This document shows positions 54,508 to 64,000 of a stretch of 64,000 nt of DNA, piece by piece; position 1 is the stretch's first letter, and each line of letters starts with the position of its first letter. Source of the DNA: Yamagishiella unicocca (Eukaryota; Chlorophyta; Chlorophyceae; Chlamydomonadales; Volvocaceae); contig BDSL01000108.1 in NCBI GenBank assembly GCA_003116995.1, positions 248,001 through 312,000 of the forward strand, read 5' to 3'. The translations under genes and the position numbers were made by a program. Under the pieces are notes generated by a model, which had not been told where the DNA came from, did not search any database, and worked only from the letters and a program-made list of their open reading frames with translations.

Positions 54508-55806
54508 CTACTGGCGCTTGGGCTGAAACGGCGCCGTCTGCAAGAAGGCCGCAGCTGTTGTCATGCTCATATGCCCGGTCTGCTCAAACACGGCTGTCCG
54601 CAGCCGATCAGCGATACTCTTGTGGCGATGACTGTGCGCAACCTGCAGTGGTTCATGTTCACCGGCAGGGTTGTGGATACATGTTCAGCTAAGAGCTATC
54701 TCGACCGCGCGCGACGATGCAGCAAAGGCGACAAATCATCAGGGCGCTTGCGTGCTGCCGCAGAGGATGTGCAAAATCAACAGCGCAAGAGGGCGTGCAA
54801 ATATCCACCATAAAAACTCCGGGTGTGGGTACGCCCCCTTGATGACCAGACCCACCCAGTTTGTAGATCGAGCCCGCCCGCATGACCCACCATGGGATCG
54901 GACTCCTGCATGGATGCAGCCGCCAGCTCGTGCGGCGGCACGAAGCCCTGCATAAACGCGCCAGCCGCGGGGTGATACGTCGACGCCGTAAAAGCGCCAG
55001 CCCGAGGAATGCCTATCGGTCTGGAACCACGGCCTCCACCACACGAAGATAGGTGTTCTAGCTCAGCCTGAAGATCGCCCAAGCTCCCCTTGGCGCCCAT
55101 GGCTGCGCGCCCAATCGTGAACCTGCGGGAGACCGTAATGCTTGTTCAGCCTCAACGAGCATAAAAGCAATCAGGCAGAAAGTGTGTTGTATATTACCAC
55201 TTGCAAACTAACCGCATTGCTCATCCGAGCCAAATCACAGTTTGTACCAAGCAAAGCCCCGGGTCCTCGCTATGATGTAGACTGTCATTCCACATTCCAA
55301 ACAGAGGCCTTTCCTCACTTACTCGCCAGAGGGGCCAGCACTGAGTAGGATTGCCGGCGTGGACGTCACAACAGAACTTGCCATAGGACCAGCAGCATTC
55401 GGTGTGCTCATACACAAATGATGAGGGTGCTGCGTTTGGCTCGAGCTGGCCGAAGGCCCGTATTCCAAATCCTCTGCCCCAAAAACGTCCCCATCCAGTT
55501 CGTCCCCAGAGCTGGCAACATCCACATCCGCATCCACATGAGCACTAAGGCGTGATGGCATCGGGATATCAACAGCCTGGGCCCGAGGGCTCTCAAACAG
55601 CGGCTCATCCGTAAGGGACGAATAACTGGATGCCAAAGGCCGTGGCGCCGGCTGCGACTGCTGCAGCACCGGCGGCAACCTTGGTTGTAAGTTGCATGAC
55701 TGGCCAGTGAAGGTGGCAGGAGTGCCTCTGAGCGCGGCGGAGAGCATTTGTGTGGCGAGGACCAGACGAAGGTAGTCAGAGGTTTCAATTAAACCACAGT
55801 AAAGTC
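54508..55806 (-). CDS. Hypothetical protein with weak S40/DUF584-like C-terminus, partial model
   Basis: Exon A (55806-55323, entering in phase 1) and exon B (55122-54856) join exactly: GA at the GTAAGT donor plus G at the acceptor. A terminal exon (54642-54508) ends in TAG. The B-to-C junction phase does not match directly, so a small exon between is missing, and the N-terminal exons beyond 55806 were not found. Exon A is Ser/Pro-rich with an acidic patch (SSGDELDGDVFGAEDLEYG). Exon B contains GFVPPHELAAAS and exon C ADRLRTAVFEQTGHM. The VPPHE block followed by an Arg-rich QTG-ending block recalls the plant senescence-regulator S40 family. That match is distant and the function is unknown. 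Confidence 0.5.
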
Positions 55807-56770
55807 CTGAAAGGAGTGAGAAGTTTAATATTAACGTATACTATATGTATCAGCACATACATGACATTTGGAAATTCGTGTTATCAAAGTCAGGCTGCGC
55901 TGGCTTCCGACGCGGTCATGCGCAGATGCCGATTGTACAATTGCACTGCACCAAACTTCAAACAGCAAACACCTTTCCTCATGCGTTCCTCATGCTATTA
56001 TGGCTATGCATATTATAATTGTAGATCATGTTGCATACACTTCCGTGCACACATCCGTGGTGCCGTTGTATGTTTGGCGCCACGTTGCCGCGCAGTGCCG
56101 CGCGTCAGGCTCACGCGCTCCCGGCCCTACGGGCATTGCCGAAGCTTGGCATTGACTATGAATAATTAATGAATTCATGGGACATTGGTGTAGGTACTAG
56201 CCTTTCTCGTCGTCTTGGATGTTTATTGCGTTACAAGATTGCGCGTTTGGCACCAAGCCATAATTTACGCGATGATAAACCAGAACTGGCTAAAGTAACG
56301 GCGTGCCACAACTGGGCTCAGGAGGGCACCTGTCACACGACAACATTTTCCTTGCTGGTTGTTGTCATTCCCTGTGAAAAGCTTTTTTCCTGTTATGTCC
56401 AGTCCCAGCATCCTATTATCGGCATTCTGATGCCGAGTGCTCGATCGGTCAAAGTGCTTAGTCTTAATACCACTGTCAAGCGAGGAAACCTCGTCCTACA
56501 TGTCACGCCAAACAAAGAATTCGCGCAAAAACCAGTCAGCTCCGGGGCGTAGGGCAGCAGCAACATCGCGCTGCAAGGAGGACGCTGCCCTACTCCACCC
56601 CTTAGTATATTTGCGTCAACCTCTCACAGCCTGCATGGAGAAGCCTTCTGCTGCCTGGACGAAGCAGGCACGCGCATTGTGGTGCGCCCGGCCGCCCGCT
56701 CAACAATCCCCCGTCTTACTAACGTTGTTTTTTCTACCCCGTTCTCCCAACGCATTAGCCCTCGATCCGC
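55807..56770. other. CPX1 3' UTR side and unseen 5' exons of the minus gene
   Basis: Relatively AT-rich. Bases 56231-56770 fit the 3' UTR of the coproporphyrinogen oxidase. The remainder should contain upstream exons of the 54.5-55.8 kb gene, but no frame with support was found. Confidence 0.45.
56231..56235 (-). terminator. TGTAA poly(A) signal, CPX1
   Basis: TTACA on the plus strand, 536 bases beyond the CPX1 stop in the gene's direction. Long 3' UTRs are common in volvocine algae. Confidence 0.4.
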
Positions 56771-59749
56771 CTACAGCCAGTTGCGAGGGTTGCGGCACGC
56801 GTCTAGGAGGTCAGCCTCGCGGCTGCCCGCAGCAGGCTGGTAGTCGTACAACCACGAGGCGGTCAGGGGCATGCTCATCAGGATCGACTCGATCCGGCCG
56901 CCGGTCTTCAGGCCGAACGTCGTCCCGCGGTCGTACACAAGGTTGAACTCGACGTACCGCCCGCGGCGCACCTGCGAACACGCGCCCCAGGAAAATTGCA
57001 CATAGGACTAGTCAACGCGAGCCGAACTGGCGAGGCGAGACTCCCTAGGTTGCCGTGTTCAACGGGATCTGCACATGAATAGGCTTCAGCTTTTTCTTCT
57101 TGCACCAACATTGGGCTCGGCCGAACAAAAGACCGGCCGCGCAGGCAGACGCACACTGACCGCACCCTGGCGCGGTTTTCGGTTTCTGCTCAATCCCACA
57201 TCGGTTAGTCCATCGAGTCCATCGACGCATGTCTGCAGTACGATGCCCGCACCTCCCCACGCCAGATGCCCGCACCTGCTGCCATTGCTTCTCCTCGGGC
57301 GTGAACGTGTCGTTCATATGCTTGGAAACGATGGGGCAGTAGGCGGCAGCCACGTGGTTCACGGCGTCCGTCGAGAACTTGAGGATGGTCTCGGGATCCC
57401 TGGATAGACAATCGCGAGATAGGAATCCGTGTTCAGCTAAGAAACTGGAGAAACGCTGACAGGTGGGCAAGACAGCCGTATGCTTTTAAAGACGGGACAG
57501 GCTACAAAAGCCATCTGTGCGGCTAGTGGCTCTCCGCCCTTCGATCCGCGTGCCAGGACATCAGGACCAGCTGCCCCAGCCCTCCCCAAAACCAGCTGCC
57601 CAAACCCTCCCCCGACGCGCTCTTGCGGTCTTACTTGTCGTTCAGGTCATCAAAGAAGATGCCGCCCAGCCCCCGGCGCTCGCCGCGGTGCTTGATGAGG
57701 AAGTACTCGTCGCACCAGCTCTTGAACTTCTCGTAGTACGCTGGGTCGTGGCGGTCGCATACCTGGCAGCCATGAACGTGGTCGTCCGGCAAAGGTCAAC
57801 CAGCGCCCCAAAGCGGAGGAATCGCAATCCTCAATCAGGGCGCTGTATCGGACTCGAATGGAAGCACCGGTCCGACCAAACGCAACCATCAGCGTCCACA
57901 TTTCGACGCGGTCTGCAGCTTCCATCAATACCGTCCGGTCTTTTCCCCCGGGACCCAAACCACCAGTTGCCCGCATGTTGAAGCACATGATATACACGCG
58001 GGGATGCCGCGGCCGCTGGCTCGTGGGTCGGGCCGGCCACCCACCTCCTTGTACGTGCCGTGGAAGTGCTTCATGTCGTCGAGGTCGATGTAGCTGGGGG
58101 TGATGTCAGTGCCGCCGCCAAACCACCACTGGCCGGGGATGCCGTTCCACTCGTCCGTCTCAAAGTAGCGGTAGTTGAAGTGCATGGTGGGGCAGTGCGG
58201 GTTGCGCGGGTGCATCACAGAGGAGATGCCGGCCGCGAAGAACGGCACGCGGCTGTTCTCAGATGTGTTCTTGAGCGCATCGGCGTTGCCGGTGGCGGCC
58301 CTGGAGTTGGGGCAGGTCCAGGGAGGGGAACATCGGGGCTGTGAGGCCGCAGGGGAGCGTTCGTTCGTCAGCGCGCGCGGCTCTCAGGGGGGTTCTCGCT
58401 GGTCTGAGCGGAGGGTCATGAGAGGGGACCCGAAGGTCAGCAGTCTGAGCGAAAGGGGCGGGGGGGTAGCGAGAAGGGATACGGCGCAGGCAGTGGGCCG
58501 CCATGGAACCCGGCGTCGCCGTAAGCACCCCACGGTGCACCGGCAGCGGAATTGGGGCGGTTTGCGTAAGGGCTGCGTGGCGGTGCTCAAGAAACCACGT
58601 GATGCCGCGTGATGCCCCGTGAGTGACAAGGTGACGCCACAGGCATAGCAAGCGATTAGCTGCAGGGGTCAGGAATGCGAATCAAATGCGCGGGTTGTGC
58701 CCCCGGAACCGCTTGCACCACGCCGCTGCCGACCCAGATCAGATCCAGAATAGATCCAGGTGGGAGTTTTCGCATCCGGGTGCGCAACTCGCCAACCGCC
58801 GCCGACGGTGGCGAGGAGCTTAGGCAGTGCGGCGTACTATCATTCGCAATGTGGCCAGATCACCTCCTTGAAGAGGTGTACAAGCTCGAAGGGACTGCAC
58901 AGCGACGCGCGCAAAAGGGGCATTTCCGCCATGTGGCGAGCATCACATCCCACCGTTACCTACTACACCGATCTCAACACCACTACTCGGCCGGATCCCG
59001 CCGCCACTAAAACGCCCGTCCTCACCGGTAGGCCTCCGGGGGCATGCTGCCGTACACGACGGAAACGTTCACTCCGGCCTTCTCCCACACGTTGCCGTCC
59101 TGCAGCACGCGGCTGATGCCGCCGCCACCACCGGGACGGGTCCAGGCGTCCTGGTGGAACTTCTTGCCGTCAACCTCCTCGATGGCCGCCACGATGGAAT
59201 CCTGAGCCTCACGGATGACCTTTTCGAACTTGGCGCGCATGCTGTGGGGAGAAGGAATGAGGGGAGCTTGCGTGGGCCAGCGAAGAGAACGTGGCGGAAG
59301 TCCATGGGGAATCGAGCTCGCAAGGAGCTCGGGCAAGGCGTGCCAAGTCCATATCCTTAAAACCAGTTGGCTCGGCAAAAACATGCAAGACGCCGAGATG
59401 AGCTTGGGCTGCTATATGCGGCTAACTTACGTGTCCTCAGTGTCGATGCCGGTGCGCAGCAGTGAGACCGGGGCGTCCGTGATGTAATTCTCGGCTTCAA
59501 TGGACTGAAAGCAGGAAGATATATGGGATCAATTGGGTCATTCATTAACTTCGTTTGCATTACAATCACCTCCTGCCGCCTTACGGGCCGCAATGTTCCC
59601 ACCTAAATTGCATCCGCCAACCTTACCCGTTCCATGGTGCCAACGCGGCACTTGCTCAGCAAAATACGCTTGGGAGGACGGCAGGACTGCGAGAAGGCAC
59701 GTCCGGAACCGCGTTGCTGAAGCGAGCGAGTCTGAGTATGGAGAGCCAT
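56771..59749 (-). CDS. CPX1: Coproporphyrinogen III oxidase, oxygen-dependent, plastid
   Basis: Converts coproporphyrinogen III to protoporphyrinogen IX with O2 in heme and chlorophyll synthesis. Seven exons (minus): 59749-59627, 59504-59431, 59241-59026, 58300-58045, 57762-57635, 57399-57276, 56971-56771 (TAG), all GT-AG, phases consistent, 373 residues. Residues 1 to about 41 ([20 protein letters not shown]...) are Arg/Ser-rich and acid-poor, typical of a chloroplast transit peptide. Mature-domain hallmarks: [57 protein letters not shown], the family signature [20 protein letters not shown] followed by IFFDD, and [18 protein letters not shown]. The end RNPRNWL is the normal C-terminus. The model is full length and intact. 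In Chlamydomonas, CPX1 is induced by copper or oxygen deficiency through CRR1 and GTAC elements; GTAC cores occur upstream here too. Confidence 0.95.
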
Positions 59750-60103
59750 CGGGTTGAGAAGCGTCAAGCTGGATCCGGCAGATCTAAAATGGCCAAGATA
59801 TGGAAATTGCCAGACAGGTTCCTTGGATGCTGCACCGCGACGCCAATAAGAAGGGACGCAATGAACTCTGTATAGGCCCTGACTATGACAGGAACCTTTA
59901 TCGACGAAACACGGTCCGACAAGTCTGTACCATCAAAGGACAGACCGTATGCAAATGCTGCTTAGATGCAAGTTGCGCATGGTACCGGGTGGATTGTCCC
60001 CCGTTAGATCTGTCGTACAAGCGTGCGATGCATATGCTTGCAGACCGTATCAGCTCACTTCCCTGGCTTATGCAATGCAAATGTTGCTTTAGCAGTGGAA
60101 GAC
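59750..60103. promoter_or_regulatory. Shared divergent promoter with three GTAC cores
   Basis: Only 354 bases separate the two start codons of CPX1 (minus) and the renalase-like gene (plus). GTAC, the core bound by SBP-domain proteins, is present at 59927-59930, 59982-59985 and 60015-60018, all within about 92 bases, against one per 256 expected by chance. In Chlamydomonas such cores form the copper-response elements of CPX1. Whether they act here, and on which gene, is inference. Confidence 0.45.
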
Positions 60104-63100
60104 ATGGCACAACGTTGCGGAACAGCTGCCCGAGTGGCAGTGGTGGGCGGTGGGCTGAGCGGCCTAATGTGCGCTGTCAAGCTCAAGCAGCTGGGCGTGA
60201 GTGGCGTTAAAATCGAGTTTAACCATGCAAGTCTTCGTCCTGTAGTTGTCTTCATGAGATCGGCCGATTTGGACCAGCTTGACGATTATTCTGGATCGTG
60301 GTAACTCGTGATATTTTTAAGCTTTGTATAGATCTGACGATGCGATACCGTGGTCGGCTCTGGGAATAAACTAACCTGAGTGCCGACCACGGTACCGCAT
60401 CATCAGGTAAAAGTATAGAACGCGCGCCGCTTCTAATGCACAACGTGTACGCCTGCGTTGGGCTGTGGGCATGCCGTGGGGCTGGGGCGGGCAGGGTCTG
60501 TCAGTAGGGAGACGTGGGTCTGCACGTTACGAACCGCGGCAACCCGTCTGCGTCACCCGGCGTATCCCCCAGTATCCCCAAAGGCCCCCCCGGTGACTCC
60601 CCTAGTCAGGCATCCCAAACCACGACCTCCCGCGCAACAACGAGTGGGCCCATCCTCAACCCCAGTCACACTGTACCACCCTACGATCCCCATGCACCTT
60701 GGGCACAGCCCGGCCTGTTGACCAAGCCCCTGCAAGACGGCTGTCGTACACCCGCTTACGACCCACCCACGCACGGACTATCGCCTCCAAACCTAACCCA
60801 CCCACCCACCCCCGCTGGTGTGGTGCCCTCAGCTTCGATTGCCCCTCCGCCCTCTTGCCGGGCTCCCAAACCCTGCCCGCCCGGCCGCCCTAGCTATCTC
60901 CTCGCCTCGATGCCCTGACCTCTACCCCCACACTTCCTCCCTCCCTCCCTCCCGCTCCCTCCCCGTGCCTCCTCTCGTACTTGCCGCCTTTCCGCTCCCT
61001 CCCTCTCCCGAAGCCAGCTAGACGTGGTCGTGTTCGACACCGGCAAGCACGCCGTGGGCGGCCGCTGCTCGACCCGGGAGGTTGAAGCCGGGACGGGGGC
61101 CGGGGGCGGGGGCGGAGCGGGCGGGCGGCGGCACCTTTTCGACCACAGCGCGCAGTGCTTCACGGCCGAGTCGGAGCGCTTCAAGCGCATGGTGTCGCAC
61201 TGGCGGGCTGAGGGGCTGGTGGAGGAGTGGGGTGCGGCCGGCGGCGGGGTGGTTGGCACGCTGCGGGTGGAGCGGCCGGCGGGGGCCGCAGCGGCTGCGG
61301 CCCCGGGGCGGTTCGAGCCGCGGGGGCCGAACGAGCCGCCGCTGCTCATGTGCCCCCAGCAGGTGAGACTGGAGGGGTCATAAGCCTGGAGCGGGGTGGG
61401 CGAGACTGGTGAGCGGGACCGGTCGGCGAGACCGGTCGGCGGGACCGGTCGGCGGGGTGTGAAGACGGCAAAGTGAGCAAATCTGGAGAAGCTAGAAGGC
61501 ACAGCTGCAAAGGGACAAAGGCACAGCTGCTTCGCACGCGCAGCCCAACACCCGAGCCAGTCCACAGCGATGCGGATCCCCCCCTTCCTCTCGGGTGCAC
61601 CCCTTCCCCTCGCGGCGACGGACCCGGCTGATGACAGGGCATGCGGGGTCTGCCGAACTACCTAGCGGCCTCCGTGACGGTGCAGCGGCCGGTGTGGGTG
61701 GGGCGGCTGGAGAGGAGGCCGCCGGTCCTCTCAAGCGGCGGCGGTGGAGGGGCTGGCGGCGGCTGGGATCTGTACGGCCCGGGGGATCGCCATCTGGGGG
61801 CGTTTGACTACGTCGTCATCGCCCACAATGGTGGGCGCCCCAGGGGACGTGAGGGGAGGGTGAAGCTGGAAGGGGCAGAGGTGGGGGCACGGAAGTGGCA
61901 GGAGCAAGCGGGTGATGGTGCAAGCGGGTGGCAGTGTAGCGGGGTGGCAGTGTAGCGGGGTGGCGGGGGAGGGGTCGCGGTGTAGCGCGAGGGCGGGGGT
62001 CCGTACCCAGCGGGCCCAAGCCCCCACCTCCCTGGAGCCCCAAGGCTCCGCCCGCCCCTACTGAGCCGCCCTGCTCGCTCCTGCTCGTCCTGTACGACAG
62101 GCAAGTGCGCGGACCAGCTCATGTCCAGCGCGGGACTGCCGGCGGTGCACGGCCTGCTGCGAGTCAAGTTCTGCCCCCAGCCGCTGCCGCAGCAGCAGGT
62201 ACGGTATCGTGTCTGTGTACGTGCGCGAGCAGCAAGGGCCTCGCTCAGGCCCAACAAGCCAAGAGCGAGCGCTGGGCGCCTGCATGCCTTGACTTTCGGC
62301 GCCACTACGTGCTTACGCCACGACAGCGAAGCGCGTCCACAGCATGTGCAGCGGCAGGAGGGAGTAGCCGTTGGGGGCTTGGGGCTCCAGGGAGGTGGGG
62401 ACCACGGCGCGGCATGGGGTGTCAGGAGGAGCAGCTCGGCCCTAATCCCCCCCCAGCGCGCATGTCGTACGTGCCATCGTACCAAGACAGCGTCACGACG
62501 AGGGCCGCCGTACAGAGCGCAGTGCAGTGCCGCATGGGGCTGAGGCGCCGTCGCCTTCCGCCCCGGTCCACCTCGCCGCCTCATCACCCCTCAGGTGATG
62601 CAGCTGTGCTCGCTGTGGGTGCTGCTGGTGGCCTTCCCGGCGCCGCTGCGGCTGCCCTGGCAGGCGGCCTTCGTGGAGGGCAGCTCCGTGATCAGCTGGG
62701 CGGCCAACAACACGGCCAAGATTGCGGCCAACCGCCAGGGCGGCGGCACCGGCGGCGGGCCACCCCTGGAGTGCTGGACCCTCATCAGCACTCGGGAGTT
62801 CGGGTCGCAGCACAAGGTACGTTTTGGCGGCCGGCATCACCGCAAACCCACGTGCTCCCAAAGACCCAAAGACTTAAAGACCCAAAACGCTACAACCCTA
62901 AAGACCCAAACCCACCCCTGCGGGAGGCATGTCGCGCCTTCGGAGCAGCGCTGGACGGCGGCCCAGCCGCCAACCGCCCAAACACCTCTGCCTGCCGTAT
63001 CCAACCGCCAACCGCTGCCTCGACAGGTGCCCCAAGAGAACATCCCACCCGGAAAGGCTCGCGAGGTGACGCAGCTGATGCTGGCGGCGTTTGCGGCGGC

Positions 63101-63946
63101 GGCGGGGCTGGGAGGCGGCGGCGGCGGCGGGGCGCTGCAGCAGCCTGCGTTCAGCCGCGTTCAGCTGTGGGGGGCGGCGCTACCGATGAACGTGCTGGCA
63201 TCGACTGATGCGTCCTGCGTGCTGGATGCGGGTGAGCGGGGTGGGTTTGACGGGGCACTGCGGGTGGGTTTGACGGGGCACGGCGGGTGGGTCTCTGGGA
63301 GGGGAACGGGCCTTGTTGGGGGACGAAAACGCGCGGTCCTCTAGCATGGGATATACAGTGAGTCAGTTGCCCCGGGTGCGGGGCTTTAAGGAGAATCTGC
63401 GAAACCACGGCCGACAAACCAGGGCGGTGAAGATGGCGGTCCAGAAGAGACGGGAGGCGTTGGTTGGTACGGCCACACGTGGGTGCTTGCGTACAGATGC
63501 ATCTATATTCATTTGTGTCAGTACTTGTAGGGAAGTGTTGTCGCTTCAGTTTGCTGTGTGTTGCAAACGTCCGGCCGTTGCCCTTCCCCTAACTCGCTTC
63601 CTATGTCGTGTAACCGGGTCTTTCGCCACCTCCCATTCTGTAAACGGGGTTTTTTCGCCACACCCCGCAATCTCCGTCACCGATTACCCCAGACTGTATT
63701 ACCGATTACCCCAGACGATTACCCCAGACAGTATTACCGATTACCCCTTCTCCGGTTTCTGCTGACTCCTTCACGCCGCCCTTCATGTGTCTTGTTAAGT
63801 CCCCGTCCTCCCCCACCGCCCCATGCCCCATCGCCGGCACAGCCTCCCGTGTGGGCATCTGCGGCGACTGGCTGCACAGCCCTAGCATTGAGGGGGCCTG
63901 CCTCAGCGGCCTGGAGATGGCGGAGGCAATCTCGGCCAACTGGCAG
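60104..63946 (+). CDS. FAD/NAD(P)-binding amine-oxidoreductase family protein, renalase-like
   Basis: Exons: 60104-60196, 61018-61362, 61638-61830, 62101-62198, 62595-62816, 63027-63231, 63843-63946, phases consistent, 420 codons. The N-terminus VAVVGGGLSGLMCAVKL is the GxGxxG dinucleotide fold, followed by LDVVVFDTGKHAVGGRCSTR, the second FAD motif. HLFDHSAQCFTAE and the GMRGLPNYLAASVTV block are typical of renalase-type flavoproteins. The last exon RVGICGDWLHSPSIEGACLS-GLEMAEAI is the closing FAD-contact motif. After 63946 there is either a GTGGGC donor or an eight-codon read-through to a TGA at 63968, so the 3' end is open. Gly/Ala runs in exons 2, 3 and 6 are low-complexity insertions. 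Substrate and location are unknown; no clear transit peptide. Confidence 0.87.
60334..60406 (+). repeat. Hairpin with 25-bp arms in renalase-like intron 1
   Basis: Arms 60334-60358 and 60382-60406 are inverted complements with two mismatches (core TACCGTGGTCGGC / GCCGACCACGGTA) around a 23-base loop. It lies in the 821-base first intron. Confidence 0.85.
63389..63423 (-). repeat. Dispersed 30-bp motif, copy 5 (inverted)
   Basis: AGAATCTGCGAAACCACGGC followed by CGACAAACC, the inverse of the 41650/48320 motif, in the last intron of the renalase-like gene. The following AGATGGCGGTCCAGAAGAGA resembles the sequence after the inverted copy at 46192. Confidence 0.65.
63663..63748 (+). repeat. Short tandem repeat, CCGATTACCCCAGAC units
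   Basis: Four imperfect copies of a unit built on GATTACCCCAGAC and TGTATTAC, about 95 bases before the acceptor of the final renalase-like exon. Confidence 0.85.
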
Positions 63947-64000
63947 GTGGGCGGGGCGGGGCGGGACTGAGGCGGGAAGGAAGGGATCGCAGTACGGCGG

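Noticed and set aside
1..64000. tRNA or rRNA genes
   Set aside because: No tRNA-like A/B-box arrangement or rRNA stretch was recognised by eye. A covariance-model search would be needed to exclude small RNA genes.

Overview
The window looks like nuclear DNA of a volvocine green alga (Chlamydomonadales). Genes are GC-rich and split into many short exons by GT-AG introns, TGTAA poly(A) signals follow several stop codons, introns are full of minisatellites, and the gene set includes a channelrhodopsin, an SBP-box/ankyrin regulator and a CHASE-domain class III cyclase. All gene models were spliced by hand from reading-frame continuity, splice consensus and family motifs. The species cannot be fixed from the sequence.

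Layout: 0.25-2.7 kb (-) holds ten exons of a channelrhodopsin, with the 3' part beyond the left edge. 2.7-9.5 kb is gene-poor and carries two related retroelement-like fragments. 9.57-10.5 kb (+) is a small G-patch protein. 13.8-25.1 kb (-) is a very large SBP-domain protein with C-terminal ankyrin repeats. 26.5-33.8 kb (+) is the Rep/helicase gene of a Helitron with apparently complete motifs. 36.3-48.8 kb or further (+) is a membrane nucleotide cyclase (TM, CHASE, TM, catalytic domain) whose introns carry retroelement debris, inverted repeats and at least six tandem arrays. 54.5-55.8 kb (-) is a partly resolved gene with a weak S40/DUF584-like C-terminus. 56.8-59.75 kb (-) is a complete plastid coproporphyrinogen III oxidase, head to head with a renalase-like flavoprotein gene at 60.1-63.9 kb (+).

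Links between genes: no operons are expected. The channelrhodopsin and the cyclase are both signalling-type membrane proteins, but no direct connection is visible. SBP proteins bind GTAC cores. In Chlamydomonas, CPX1 is a known target of the SBP regulator CRR1, and three GTAC cores lie upstream of the coproporphyrinogen oxidase here. The SBP protein in this window lacks the CRR1 Cys-rich tail, so a direct link is only inference.

Most unusual points: the channelrhodopsin, which aligns without gaps to the CrChR2 core; two GC-AG introns in unrelated genes, one needed to restore a zinc ligand and one to restore the CHASE domain; a cyclase with an Asp/Thr pair at the purine-specifying positions; and tandem or inverted repeats placed right against cyclase splice sites and exons.
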